From: Clavulina sp. PMI_390
Lineage: Eukaryota; Basidiomycota; Agaricomycetes; Cantharellales; Hydnaceae
Direction: 5' to 3'
Assembly (NCBI GenBank): GCA_015039315.1
Contig: WIDE01000026.1
Span: 253,277-317,276 of the forward strand
Length of the DNA: 64,000 bases
Shown: positions 12,214 through 32,393 of the stretch, one piece after another
How the letters are laid out: every line of letters starts with the position of its first letter
Position numbering within the stretch: the stretch's first letter is position 1
The notes under the pieces: generated by a model
What the model saw: the letters and a program-made list of their open reading frames with translations, nothing else
The model's database searches: none
What the model was told of the DNA's origin: nothing
Position numbers and translations under genes: made by a program

Positions 12214-12689
12214 TTGTACGCGTGTTTAACGGAGAGTATTGTTGGTGGGGTGGAGGAAGCAACAACCTTCAAGGTATATGACTATTGAACCAGTTGTCAT
12301 GCTGTGCTCTTACAGATGAGATGTCCGCAAAGTCAATCCAGTCAGGCACACGAGAGATCACGTAATAATTTCCATCCAGGTAGGGCACAGCATTACTATA
12401 GATGGGATCATCGAAAAATATAAGGTTGAGTTCCAGTGTGTTTATGGCATCTTGGGGTAGTATGTTTTGGCCACATATAGGTACCACCTCCACAATAAAC
12501 CCCTTGCTATTGGTTCGTAACGATTTTACTCCTATCGGGAAGGGCTTTCAAGACTATGTTGTGAACTTCATAGTCCAGACTCTGTTTCAATCGTGAAGGT
12601 AATCCTTTGAGCATCTTTGCAGAGCTGTTCTTTATGGGAAAAGTTATATACAGTTGGGAGTACATTCGATGGCGGCTGGGTGGTCTATA
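12214..12689 (-). pseudogene. Possible remnant of an unrecognised gene between the DUF4419 copies
   Basis: Between the two DUF4419 genes the minus strand holds an open frame of about 100 codons (roughly 12580-12269) without a convincing start. It reads like real protein: GQNILPQDAINTLELNLIFF, PYLDGNYYVISRVPDWIDFADI. Just upstream a second short frame contains LDYEVHNIVLKALPDRSK but is offset and closed by a TAG. I could not find splice sites that join them. It may be a decayed gene, a short lineage-specific gene, or chance. It does not resemble either DUF4419 copy. Confidence 0.3.
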
Positions 12690-14131
12690 TCATTGCTTAG
12701 GACCCATAGGGATCTCGTACATCGCCCAGCCAGAAAGAGGGGAGACAATTGACTCGCCCTCAGCATTTTCTGTAAGTGTAATGCCTGGCAAGCCTGCCAG
12801 CATCAGAGTGTTATGCTCGACACCATTGTCATCAACTAACACAGGGACCTCAGCGCATGCGGGGGCGATCTCGCCTGTGTCGATGATGGGCCATTTCCCG
12901 TAGGTAGGCTCGGCTTCAGGGCTGACATTCCATGGGGTGTGCTTCCAGCCATCGCCTTGCCATTTACCGTCTTTATCCCAGACGGTAAAGACCGTGGCCC
13001 ATCCGCAGAGGAATGTGGGGCCGGAACCGCCTCCATCGTAATGGCAGACTCGTGACCAGAAGTCCTGACTGTGTTTAGTATGAATATGGGGGTTTCGCCC
13101 AAAAATAGAACGACGGAATAAAATCAACTTACGACTGTGCGAGATTTTGTTGGTCAAAGCAACCTAACAACGAGTCGCATACGGGCTGCAAGAGCGTGAC
13201 CCATTTCTGGGGCTCCTTCCCAAACTCAGCAAACTTATCCACCTTGGCACGGAGAGCTGCCCAGTCGGCGGATGTGCCAAGGAGAGTAACCGAGGGAATG
13301 CCGCACATAAGCGAGAACTTATAGTCAAAGTATTTCTGGAGAGTTGCCATCATGATGATGCTGGCGATGGTGGTGTCGTTGGTAGTCGTTGTAGAAAATT
13401 CTTGAAGGTGTAGTTGGGGGCAAGGCTGTCAGTGAGAGGTGGGCTATTCAAAGCGATCACTTACCAGGCATGAGCCATGTACGGAGATCAGGATCCTTCA
13501 CATTCTCTTCAAGCAGACGCGCCATATCCTGCGCCATCGCGGCAAAGTCTGCGCTGGCAAGATTCCCAAGCGATGTGGCTTCCAGCCTAGGTGGGGGAGA
13601 ACCTGGTTAACAAAGCTCCAAAGCAATAGAAGTGGGAGAACATACTGTTTCTTCCCTTCATGGGCAACGAATTGTTTGCGCAGCGATTCAGCATTGGCCT
13701 GCACGTACAGAGAGAACTGGGAGAGCAGAGCGTGCCAAACATCATCGGGGCTGGCAAAGCACGAATTTGGCGACGCTGAGAGCAAGCCCGTGATGATAAC
13801 TGATGGAGACGTACCGTAGTACAAGATGACAATGCTCGTTGTAAGCCGTTGTCAGCGAATGCACGAGACCGTTTGTGGCCTTGACTATTTTTACCGTTCC
13901 ATTAGGCTCGTCACTGACTTGGACGCGGAGGCATGTCTCTTGAGTAGACTGAGGCGTATGCTCCAGGTATTTGCCATTTTCGTCCACTTCCCAGCGTTTC
14001 CGGTTGTTCTCCTTCTTTATCTGGCGAGCAGACGATGTTTCAAAGAGATCGGCCAAGGTCTTGGGGACTTGACGGCGTTCTAAACTAAGCGTGATTGGCT
14101 TTACCGAGGCACACTGGATGGTGACGGTCAT
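12690..14131 (-). CDS. DUF4419 domain protein, copy B
   Basis: Five exons (14131-13815, 13750-13646, 13586-13465, 13400-13133, 13068-12690) give 396 residues. Core motifs match copy A: GLVHSLTTAYNEHCHLVLR, DDVWHALLSQFSLYVQAN, ENVKDPDLRTWLMP, FSTTTTNDTTIASIIMMATL, DKFAEFGKEPQKWVTLLQPV and DFWSRVCHYDGGGSGPTFLCGW. The C-terminus ends SGWAMYEIPMGPKQ. Start 14131 (MTVTIQC) is preferred over an upstream in-frame ATG at 14206 because copy A starts at the equivalent place. Exons 2, 3 and 4 are 105, 122 and 268 nt in both copies. Function unknown; no signal peptide or membrane helix is seen. Confidence 0.86.
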
Positions 14132-14885
14132 GGCGCGGAGGTGGGGGGGAGGTGGAAGAATGGAGGGATGAGGGCAGAGTATTTGAGTTGGGCGAGGCTG
14201 TACCACTGTATGTGGTCATTGTCAACCAGCATGAAGTTTCAGTGGAGCTCAGTTGTCTCACAACGTTCGTCATTGTGATATCAATTGCACCTGGAATCAA
14301 GACTGTGATCATAAAAACCAATGGTGGTGGCGCCGGGGCTCCGAGCCTCGAGGAAAAGCTTCGCTAATTGCACTGCTGGCCGTTTGTGTCTGTGCGCCCT
14401 ACTGCATTCATTTGCAAAGCTGCTTGGCATTCTTTCGTTCAAAAACCAAGTTCAATTCCACCCGTGTCCTCAGTGGAAGCATCTGTTATCATCGGTATAT
14501 ACGGATGGTAAATCAACATGAGAAGCAGGAATGACAACGCGCTATGCTGTTCCCAAAGCTGCAATACAGGTGCAACAGGGGAAATGAACTAATCCTAATC
14601 CGAACGAACGATGGAAGAACGAACAAAACGGAGAAGAGATAGGTGGGAAATACGAAGACGATTAGTAAATGATGTGTGAAATACAAAGCATCCGTCACGA
14701 AAAGCGAAGTGGTTTTTTGAAATGAAGGTGAAGGATCCCGATAAATACGAGTCTAAAGGTTCCTTAGTCCGAGTTAGCGAGCAGTAAGGATAGATGGTGA
14801 AGGAGTCGAAGCGATGCAGTTTGGTGAGATGTGATATGATGCTGCGGGCTAGGTAATCGACAAGGGGGATGTGATGGCTTCTGCA
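14132..14885. other. Intergenic between HMG-CoA reductase and DUF4419 copy B
   Basis: 754 bp holding the 3'UTR of HMG-CoA reductase (right) and the promoter of DUF4419 copy B (left), both on the minus strand. No coding region is convincing and no terminator motif can be assigned. Confidence 0.5.
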
Positions 14886-17800
14886 TTAGACAGAAAGTTC
14901 TAGCGTATTGGACCGTGCAGATGTTGTTGGGGGTTCAGAATTTGCCCTAGCAAGTCTTGAAGCTTCGCCGGTACTTGGTCCCGCCGCGCTTTCTTTGTGA
15001 TTTGATTCAGTCCCAGTAGCACCAGCCGCCGCTGTCGTGCCTGCATGCTGGTGCTCTCTCGCAGCCAACATTGCCTTTGTGGCTTCCATGCCCGCAAAAG
15101 GGGCTGGCGTCTGGGGTCTTGAGGGTACAGGCGTACCCGGCGTGCTTCGGTTATGTTGCATATGGGCGCGGATGAGGTGTCCCGCAGCGAGCGCGCTCAT
15201 TAGCGAGAGCTCGCCGGCCATGACGGAAGCAACGATAATGCGGGCCAGTCGTCGTGCATTGTGACCAGGGGAGGTCGGGTGGGCACCACGGACGCCGAGC
15301 ATGTCGAGTACTGCACCTTGCGGAGCAAGGACAGTGCCACCACCAACAGTACCAACTTCGATGGAAGGCATAGAGCATGTCATCAGGAGGTCTTCACCAC
15401 CGTTCGTGCTGAATAAATATAGAGATCAGTTTGATGGCCGAGCATGAAAGAGCGCGGTAACACAACTCACGGCTCCATAAGGGTAATGCAGTTCGAGCTC
15501 TCAACATTCTGCGCTGGGTCCTGGCCCGTCGCCAAGAAGATGGCAGTGAGGATATTTGCTGCATGGGCATTGAAACCGCCGACTGAGCCTGCCATGGCGC
15601 TGCCCACCAGGTTCTTCTTCGTGTTCAAGTTGACGAGCGCCTCTACTGTAGTTTTCAATACAGTCTTGACGACTTTGCCTGGGATGACGGCCTCAGCGAC
15701 GACGCTCTTCCCTCGACCCTCAATCCAGTTGATGGCAGCAGGCTTCTTGTCAGTGCAGTAATTGCCTGAGAGCGCCAACACCGTCATTTCGGGGAAGTGT
15801 TGTGCCATAACTTCGAGTGCCTTCTCAGTACCCTTGGAGATCATATTCATGCCCATGGCATCGCCAGTCGTGGTGGCAAAGCGAACGTACAGCGTCCGGC
15901 CAGCGAGTGTAGTCTTGAGTTTTTGCAGGCGGGCAAACCGCGAAGTGGAATCGAAGGCATCGCGAAGGATGGCAGATCCGGCGGGGCTGTCAACCCACAA
16001 CTTGGCTTGGGCGGCGAGAGTAATAGAGGGGAAATCGATTGCAGGTCCACGAGTCATACCGTCCTGAGTGAGGACAGTGATTACACCACCACCAGCATTT
16101 AGGGCCTTGCATCCACGGGAGGCGGAGGCGACGAGCGTGCCTTCCGCAGTGGCCATTGGGATATGTACGAGGTCGCCGTCAATGCGGAGAGGACCAGCGA
16201 TACCGAGTGGGAGGGGAATAAACCCAACGACATTTTCGCAGCATGCCCCAAAGACACGCGAGTAATCGTAATCGTTCATGGGGACGTCGGAGTGCTCCAA
16301 GGTTTTGGTGGCCGAGGCGCGAGCTGGATAGGAGAAATCAAAACAACAAATCCAGGAAAAGGAAAATCAGCCCCCTGAATAACATGGTCCTTGGGCACAA
16401 CAGAATCGGTAGGTGAAGGAACTCACAAATCAATGCCCTCCTCACCCTCACAGCCTTTTCGAAATCACCCAGTACCTTTTCGAGTGCATACGCCTGAACC
16501 TTCCCTGCCTGCGCCAGGAGAATGACTTCCTCGTCTGCCATAGTCTTGACACTCGCCGGGCTGCGCTCATATAGTTCTAGCAACTCCTTGAGTGGACGAT
16601 ACCCATCATGCGCATCCGGAGTAGCAGAGGGTAATGGAGAGGAGGATCGATCGGAGAGTGCCCCAGAGCGCACCATAGCCTCAAGCCGTTCGGCGACGTT
16701 GACATTGTTCAAGCCTTCGTTACCTGCAATGCGTGGCGAGGCTTGGATCATGGGGCTCTGTTGCCCAGCATACATGGGAGGTGGCGTGCGTGGGCCTGCA
16801 GCTGAGGAGATTTCGCTCTGTGAAGGCGAGCCTCGTGAGCTCGGCACCGTTTCGGTTTCCGACGAAGGTTGAACAATGAGAGGAATGGATGACGCGGGCT
16901 CCAGGAGGGGGCGAGAGTGGACCGCTACCACAGGCTCCTCTTCGTCTGCGTCCTCGGATTTGCTGCGCCCACCATACGAGCTAGGGAACCTGGTCGATTC
17001 GGGGATCTCCATCACTAAGGGCGTAGGACGGAGGAGCTGCAGACCGCTGGAACTCTTTATTTCAGCTGCGCGCTCGGTGCCAACAACGTCGGACAACTTG
17101 GAAATGCTCCCAGATGGGAACGTAACCATACCGGGGAAGGGTGAGGGGAGGGATGTTGCGAGGCCCTTCAACAGATACCAGTTGAGGAAGACGGAGACTG
17201 CGAGGGTAATGACAATCCACTTTGACACGATAGGATCCCCAATGAGGGACGACCATGCACTCATAAAAGCATCAAGCATGACCAAGTGGGTCGAGCTGCG
17301 AGGGCGCTCGGACGAGGGGGTCGGATCCGCAGTTGGTTCAACGCGAACGAAGACGGGAGCGGAGACGCGCGCAATGATATCAGCATCAGAAGATTGGCCG
17401 GTAGAAAGGGAAGAAAGGGCAGCTCTGACAGCTGGAGAACCCAGGTCCACGTGTCGGTGAAGGGAAGCGTATTCCTCTGATGCGGTGGGCACAGCAGTGG
17501 CAACAGTGGCCGATGCGGGGATGGAATAGGAAGCATGACGCTGTAGAGCAGCTGCGGGGGCGAGGGGGGTACACAAGTTCAGGATATGGAGGGTGAGGAA
17601 CGAAACCAGCTGGATCACGATCGACGAAGGACATTAGTGAGCAGCTTCCATGAGCGATACCTAATTTACGACATACCAGCAGTAGCTTGAGTCGATTCAC
17701 TGGATTAACGGCATTCTTGTCCTCTGGGATCGTGTCTCCACCCTTGGCACCGAAAACAGAATCAACTATGCGTTTGGAGAGCGGAACGGACACGGTCTCG

Positions 17801-19569
17801 GGGCTACTCGGGATTGGAGAGCTGGCTCGTGAAGAGCGGGCAGAAGCCATGACCTTGTGCGCCGTTCGCATCGCTCGGATGCGGCGAACCTATAGTGCAA
17901 AAGTGTGGGGCTTAAGTACAGAATCGTGCTGGTCAAGTGGGCGAGAAGACCTACCTCAACCATAATGGCCAGAACACCAACGTAGATGGAGAAGAGACCC
18001 AAACAATCAAGGGTCAGGAGTAGCGCAGCGAGAGAGCAAAACTCCTTCAAGCCATGAACGCCGCTGCTGCTGCCAATAAGTAGGACGACGATCTCCATGG
18101 CGTAGTCTCGCACAATCGAGCCGCCAACTTTGCCGACGGCCTCGAGCACGATTTCAGAGGCAGGCCTGTTTTTTCTGCGCGGCATGGCTCCGGATCGAAG
18201 GGCACTTCCAGGGCCGGAGGATGCGGGGAGTAAGAGCGGGTGTTCGAAGACGGCACGAGCAAGGCGGAGGGGCTTGTCGAAGCCTACGGTGACAACGAGG
18301 AAAGGAAGAGCTTCGGAAAGCCCGATGATATCGACAGGAACGTTGAGATAGTTGGCGATGGGGAGGCCAATGATGAATGCGAAGATGGAGGAGATGAGGA
18401 TCGTGGAGGCTGCAGGGGGCGGTGTATATAACCCAAGGAGGGCAGGTGGGGTATAACGTGGGGCAATGTGAGGGGGGTTGATCCAGGGGCCGACGGAGGA
18501 AAGGAGATAGTCGGGCGTGGCGGGGGAAGATTATCGTGATAACCAGTGAATGGATGCCATGTGGGTGTGAAGGTAATGATGAGCCCGGGTTGGTTCGAAT
18601 GTGGCCATAGCAGGAAAAGGAAGAAAGACATACCGAGCCAAAAGTTGGACCCCAACATGCGGGCTTTGAGGAAGAGATTGACAAACGTAACATGCATGAA
18701 GATGTAGCCGAGCATGACAATGAAAATGTCGGCGGTGTCTGCCCTCTAGATGGACGTGGACGGTGTTAGGGGGGTCTGTTTGTATATACAACATTGGGTT
18801 ACCAAGAATAGGCAGGGGAGGGACAAACCTTGGCCAGTTGCCAGAACCGAATGACGAATGCGCGCGCGGCGTACGCGACCCATTTGCCACTCTGCATATC
18901 CAAAAAGCTTTCCTCCTTGCCAATGATCTCGAGCGTAGGGAATGCGTCCAATCCTGCGGTCCATGATGGATCCGGACGAAGTGCCTCAACAGCCGGCAGG
19001 AACTGCTCGCGAGTGGACGGCATAAATGCTAGGGTAAGCGTTACGGCGCGCGCTGTCTGGTGGGTCCAGCTCAGGCATTCTGCGCTCGAGGGGGGCTTGT
19101 AGCACACAGACGCGTACGAGAGTCCGCCTTCAGACGTGAGCGAGGTGGTGATGTGGTTTGTGACCCGCTCAATGGCACTCGCAATTCGCGCCGTCGACGT
19201 CGAAACCGTGGAGGACTCGAATGAGGAAGGATTGTTGATGGAGGCCGAGAGCTTGCCACCACTCACGACTTTGCGCGGCTCGTCGAGGCTGAAGAGGATT
19301 TCGACGAGGTCAACTTTGGTCGTTGGCGGGATGGCAAGAACTTCGTTCCAAGTGTCTTGGGACACGCTCAGCCATCTGCCTCCGGTAAACCGGGCAAAGC
19401 TGGGCTGGAGAGCGTGGAGGGGGTTGCTGATGCCGCCTGAAAGAAAGTCGGAATGTTTGATGGCGTGGATGCACTGGAAGTAGGCGATCGTCACTATCAC
19501 AAAGGTAATGACCACCGTTTCGATAGGATAGCGCGCTGGCCGCGTCGACAGCGTGCGTAGAAACGACAT
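14886..19569 (-). CDS. HMG1: 3-hydroxy-3-methylglutaryl-CoA reductase
   Basis: Makes mevalonate from HMG-CoA with NADPH, the controlled step of ergosterol and isoprenoid synthesis, in the ER membrane. The N-terminal exon (start 19569) has a membrane helix ([17 protein letters not shown]) and a luminal region. Between about 18750 and 17880 lie the helices of a sterol-sensing domain, including [22 protein letters not shown] and [23 protein letters not shown] long disordered cytosolic linker follows. The catalytic domain (about 16470-15130) shows [71 protein letters not shown] and [13 protein letters not shown], then GTVGGGT. The tail after HMQHNRST adds about 80 Ser/Ala/Thr-rich residues. All catalytic landmarks are present, so it should be active. 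The sterol-sensing domain implies sterol-regulated turnover (family knowledge). Confidence 0.97.
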
Positions 19570-20459
19570 GCTTTCTACGCTCGCGTGTCCGTGGAGAGAG
19601 GGAGGCTAGCTAAAAAGGTGGAAAGAGAAAGAGAAAGAACGAAAGAGAGTGTGTCGGAAATGATTAGGAGAAATTAGGATCGTTCGACCTCCCAATTAGG
19701 CAGCTACTCGAACGAACGAGGACCGCCCGCAGTGTTGCTACTCACCACAACTGTTGATTTATTGCCTCTGGGCTACGCAGCGTATAGACCACCTGGACAC
19801 AAGGGAGAGATAACGGGCGGCCACGAATTCTAAGCGCCCCCCGAATTTATCGGTCAGAGAAAAAAAATTGGATCGAAATTCAATTTTATCGCCTGGGTCT
19901 GTTTGCCCCAGTTTGTGGCTCAGGGTCGTTCGTTTTTTTTTTTACTCCACGCAAATCCAGACGCTAGAAATATCAGACGAGGGAGGTGTGGGGGATGTTG
20001 AGTGCGCCGTTTGTGCTCTGGGGATGGTATTTTTATTTTTGTATCTCACTTCCAGTCAATACAGACGCGCGGCCGGCTATGGCTCTCAAGCATTATCCGA
20101 AGCGAATCGTCCGAGTCGCAACTTGTCAGCACATTCAAATAATATAGCGAAGAGAAAGAAAGAGAGCTACACGACAGAAAGCATTTACGCTCATGCTGCA
20201 CAGCAACCCTCCTCACAAAATCGTACGACCCTGTAACCCAAGCAACTGAAGCTCAATAGGAGCAAGGCCAGTAATGAGCCCACCATAGATCGGATCATGT
20301 TCGAGGCTACGAAAGCATACAGCAGGCAGAGCCGTACTCCATGAACGGACAATAAGCATTCACGGCAATCCCGCATGACGAAGCTACACATGAGCTGCAC
20401 AAATTAGACTCTGTATTAGGGTACTCAGATCGCGGAGCCCACCCACCGATCATGATATA
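19570..20459. promoter_or_regulatory. HMG-CoA reductase upstream region
   Basis: 890 bp between the start of HMG-CoA reductase and the end of the BEACH gene, both on the minus strand. Immediately upstream of the start codon the minus strand is strongly C/T-rich (19612-19655), a common fungal promoter/5'UTR feature. A CCAAT pentamer lies at 19692-19696 on the plus strand. A 10-nt T run lies near 19931-19941. No SREBP-type site was identified by eye and no gene is seen. Confidence 0.45.
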
Positions 20460-28531
<8,072 letters not shown>

Positions 28532-28812
28532 TCTACTGGGATGTAGAAGATGTCAAAATGGACATAAAGGACAGCCACTCGTCAGATAGAGAGGGGAGGT
28601 GAGCGCGGAATGGATCGGGCGTGGGACTCAGGGTCACGATGTCCGCTAAAGGCGTCACACGCGGCGCGCCATACCCTGCACACTCATTTGACTGTCGTTC
28701 GTCCAGCTGAGGATACACTGGCAAGTTGTTGACATAATATCACTGTATGAAAGTTTAACACTAATGACAATGAGGAGAGCTGGGTCTTTCTAAGTCTATA
28801 TCTCTTCGTTGG
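28532..28812. other. Short intergenic gap between methyltransferase and BEACH genes
   Basis: 281 bp between two minus-strand genes. A 63-codon open frame at 28533-28724 runs up to the BEACH start but ends in a stop two bases before it and resembles nothing known. It is most likely 5'UTR sequence of the BEACH gene. Confidence 0.4.
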
Positions 28813-30707
28813 TCAAGCTTGTGCATGTGTATGTGTAGTTAGAGTTTGGTCCCGTTCAATGGATGACTTCACAGCATAGGAATACGTCCAACGAGCGTAC
28901 ATCAGGACTGAGAGGTCCAATATTTCTAACGGAATTGTTAGGAACGTTGCCATAAGCGCTCGGGTCAGGACAAGTGACATACCACTAGTGGTGTTCCTGA
29001 CCAGTTTGGCGATCATCGAATCATCATACCCTCGATGCCTTAGCATCGGACGGATCGCATACAACATCTCCAGGGCGTCTGATCTGACATCTTCTCCGAC
29101 CATGCGCACCCAGTGCGTCTCGTGAGCCGTCTGCCCGACAGGCCATGGTCCGATAGGAAGGAACACTGGTTGCACACTCTGCATGACAAACATATTGGCT
29201 CGCCAAAGTGCCTGTGAAACTCTGATGGGAGTATCAGTAAGCGCCTCACCACCTCCCAACATGAAACCATGCATGAGCTCTACGGTGGTTACTCAGCAAC
29301 GAGGTTCACTATTGATGGGTCTCAGACTGACCGTGCATTATAAAAGATAACCAGCCTTGATGCTCGGGATACGTACCTTCAGGGGGTGCAGGAGATTGAG
29401 GGGCCTTGTCTTTTGTGAAAATGGTTGGATCTCCCTCAATAAGGATTAACACCCCCCCTGGGCGTAAGCAGCGCCCCAACTCCGCAACGTATGAGTCATA
29501 GTTAAGAATCTGAAGAAATGAGTGTGAATCAGAAGTGTGAAGCATGCTGTATTACGAGAGGACGCACACCGTTGCCAACAAACCTAGAATGCACAACATC
29601 AAAACACCCATGATAATGTTCAAAACCCAAATTAGCCTATACATGGGTATATGAAGTGTGAAAGATGTAGGCGAGTAGCCATGCAGAGCCGGTTAGTATA
29701 TCCGATCACATGTCAAAGGCCCGGGTTGGTTTGGGTCAAGGAAAAGAAGCCTACATCGTCAAACTCGAGCCTGAAATAGCGCCAAAGAAGATAATTTTTT
29801 TAAAATTTGTGGGTGCGTGTGTGATACTTATGCGCGCATGACGCTTACCTGAAATTGGGGGGAAGCACGGGGAATGATGTACGCGGAGCTAAGTCGACGC
29901 CCACTACCTAACCACACGATTGCCTCCGATATGAATTATGGAAGTAGGGAGCAGTGTGCTGGACTCATGACACGCACATCACAGTGAGGGAATCTATAGG
30001 CCATGTCTATTGCCCTGCAGCACATATGATGGTTTAGATCATTGACGGAAGATTGGTAGAAAATTAACTCTCACCAGTGGCCAGGCCCTGTGCCGACATC
30101 CAAGATAGCTCGCTCGACGCCCCACTCCTGCGCTAGAGCTGCTTCGACCACCTCTACTCCAGGATATAGTCCTCCAAGGAGTTTACAATGGATTTTGTGC
30201 TCTAGCCCTCTGGATTATATGGGAGAGCGTCAGACGATGGTAACGGGTAGGCTCTATGCCCCGCCTGCCACGCTCACAATCGGGCAAATTCTCGCTCATC
30301 TAGGTAGAGGGGCATGAAGATTAAAGAAGAGGGGGAGGAAGATTGCTAGAATTGGTACTGGATCTACCTGCAGGAAGATAGTATGTATCGCTCTGATTGT
30401 TAAAGATCCGTCCATGTTCTTCTCTCAGCAACATGGAATCATGTTGTTTGGAATCATAGGAGAAGATCGAGGGGCTACGAGACGAGGAGGCTACTGAACT
30501 AGCACCGTCGTCCTCGTCGCTGTTGTCGTCATCGGCGTAGTTATTGTAGTTGAAATCCACATCTTGAGCTGAAGTGGGAGGGGATATTGTTTCAAGGACT
30601 GGCTCTGATTTGGTAGACGATGGGCTTGGGGCATCACATGGGGGGTGATGGCGATGTTGTAGGTTGTGCGCAGCGGCCTCGAAGGGTATATGGCGGGTGA
30701 AAGTCAT
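28813..30707 (-). CDS. SAM-dependent class I methyltransferase
   Basis: About eight exons. The first (30707 to about 30370) encodes an acidic, Ser-rich N-terminus with an NYNNYADDDNSDEDD stretch, then DTYYLPAD and, after splicing, EREFARL and HKIHCKLLGGLYPGVEV. The SAM-binding motif I is AILDVGTGPGHWAIDMAYRFP; motif II is VVGVDLAPR. A conserved block LEFDDANLGFEHYHGCFDVVHSR with FVGNGILNY follows, then the post-motif RCLRPGGVLILIEGDP. The C-terminal region (MHGFMLGGGEALTDTP, DDSMIAKLVRNTTS) fits a fungal family of LaeA-like or uncharacterised methyltransferases. The substrate is unknown. Donor and acceptor sites were checked for the last five introns and keep frame. The final exon ends THTHAQA at 28813. 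Confidence 0.88.
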
Positions 30708-32393
30708 GTCGGGGTGTTGGCGTGAGCATTGTCTGTCTACTGCCGCTGGATATAGGTGGCGAAGATTGGGAGTGAGTTGCCAAGCGGGTGCAGCATTGGC
30801 CGCGCCGGCGGAGCAGGCAGACTTGTTGAAGTTCGGAGACTCCTAAACGCGATCCCCAAGCCGTCGGTCCATGGATAAATTCGGTCATAAATGCAAAGTT
30901 TCTCAAGCGGACGCGAGAGGTCACCCGCCCGTTACAGCCGCCGTGACAACCAACGGCTTTGCGGGAGGGGGTCATCCCGACCTTCATTGGCCACCGAGGC
31001 ATCGAGGCGCAAGGGGGACGAATGTGACAACAATTCGGAAGCATTCCGGTGGTGCAATGCCCGGATCTCGCAGTGGGGTTGGAGGAGAGTTGCAGTCATT
31101 TTGTCCCATTTCTCCCCCACCGAAAATTACCAAAAAGGACAAGCTCAGTGAATGTGATGGGACTGAAGCTTCTACGGAGGCTTACTCTTTGTTGAGACTT
31201 CTATTGGGTTATACTCGGTTCGTCCGTTTGATACACTCTGGACTCCAACACACCAGATTCGGGTCCCTCGACCCCATTTCTTGTCACAAGCTCCCGCAAG
31301 GTTTTACCCTGAACCTTTTGGCCTCTCTCACTAAAGTCCAGGTTTCTTACTTGAGCTCCGCCGATATCCAACGAACTGTGAACATGTGAACACAATTAGG
31401 CTTTATGCAAACTTCCCTGCCCTCCCTCCTTAGTGCTCCCTTCAGTGGATCAAAAAGAAAGTAAATTCCAGAAGCATAAATCACTGCATGTGAACTTGCT
31501 CCTCCTATTCTCATCGAGAGTCAAGTTCGTTCTCCACTATGCATTGCACAGTTCGTCCAGCGGCTTTTTGGGACCCAGTTCATTCGGGGTTGGTAACTCC
31601 CGGAACGCAGATTGCGTTCAGTCTGTGGCCCAGAATGCTCCACCGAGATGCCAACTTCTGAAATTTCTTCCGCTGGTCGAGCATCCCGACAGCTGAATTT
31701 CGTCCACACAGCATCCGTCATCGCAGATGCTAAACGCGACAAAAAAAATATCATGGCCCGCCTCCTTTCCACGCCGTTTTGTTTCTTACCCAATGTTGAG
31801 TGCCGACCTGCCGAAGGGATCGGTGTTGTTGATTTTCAGGAGGACTACAGAACTCAATCGTCTTCTGACGGCTGGTCAAAATGTGGTGCGAAAACAGCTT
31901 CTCCGCGATCCCCGCCGTTGGCCACTGAGACAGCGGAGGCTGGGCGCACATCACACCATGGCAATTTCCTGAATATATTTCATATCCTCGTTTCTGGCAG
32001 ATCCTTCCTCCATGCCGCCGAGCCGCGGCTTCATTCACTAGACATTCAGTCTTGAACCACAATGATAATTTACTAGCAAAGGACTTCACAGCCTGCACAA
32101 TTCTCAAGCCATCCGTCATCCGCCGACTTGTGTCCCTTCCAAGACAGGCTCAATTGCGCATTCCTCCCCCCAATGAATTTGTGGAGCGGGTATAACCATA
32201 CCTGGGATGATTCTTTGTTTGTCTGTGTGGAAGGTGCTACACATGCATTAACTAGTCGCCGTGTCAAATTGTATTGATAATAGTACAGATGTATATTGAC
32301 GAAACGAGAAAGAGACGGTAAGATAGCGATAATCAATGCCTGATGGGAAAGGGTAATCTAGCCAACAAGAAATTTGGATTCTACTTTCTGGCT
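30708..32393. other. 1.7 kb region with no gene recognised
   Basis: This is the longest gap in the window. It should contain the methyltransferase promoter (left end) and the polymerase delta 3'UTR (right end). A plus-strand open frame of 147 codons at 31612-32055 and several shorter ones are present, but their translations look random (mixed, Cys/Ser/Arg-rich, no domain) and are overlapped by similar frames on the other strand. A single-exon lineage-specific gene or a non-coding RNA cannot be excluded. Confidence 0.4.

Noticed and set aside
18154..18720. 188-codon frame within the HMG-CoA reductase membrane region
   Set aside because: Low-complexity His/Pro/Ser-rich shadow of sterol-sensing-domain exons and introns in another frame.
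19612..19655. GA-rich tract as a simple repeat of interest
   Set aside because: It is an ordinary pyrimidine-rich promoter/5'UTR stretch on the coding strand of HMG-CoA reductase.
28533..28724. 63-codon frame just upstream of the BEACH gene as an extra first exon
   Set aside because: It ends in a stop directly before the BEACH start and cannot be joined in frame without an unsupported intron.
31612..32055. 147-codon plus-strand open frame in the 1.7 kb gap
   Set aside because: Composition looks random, an equally long frame lies opposite, and no splice sites or domain support it.
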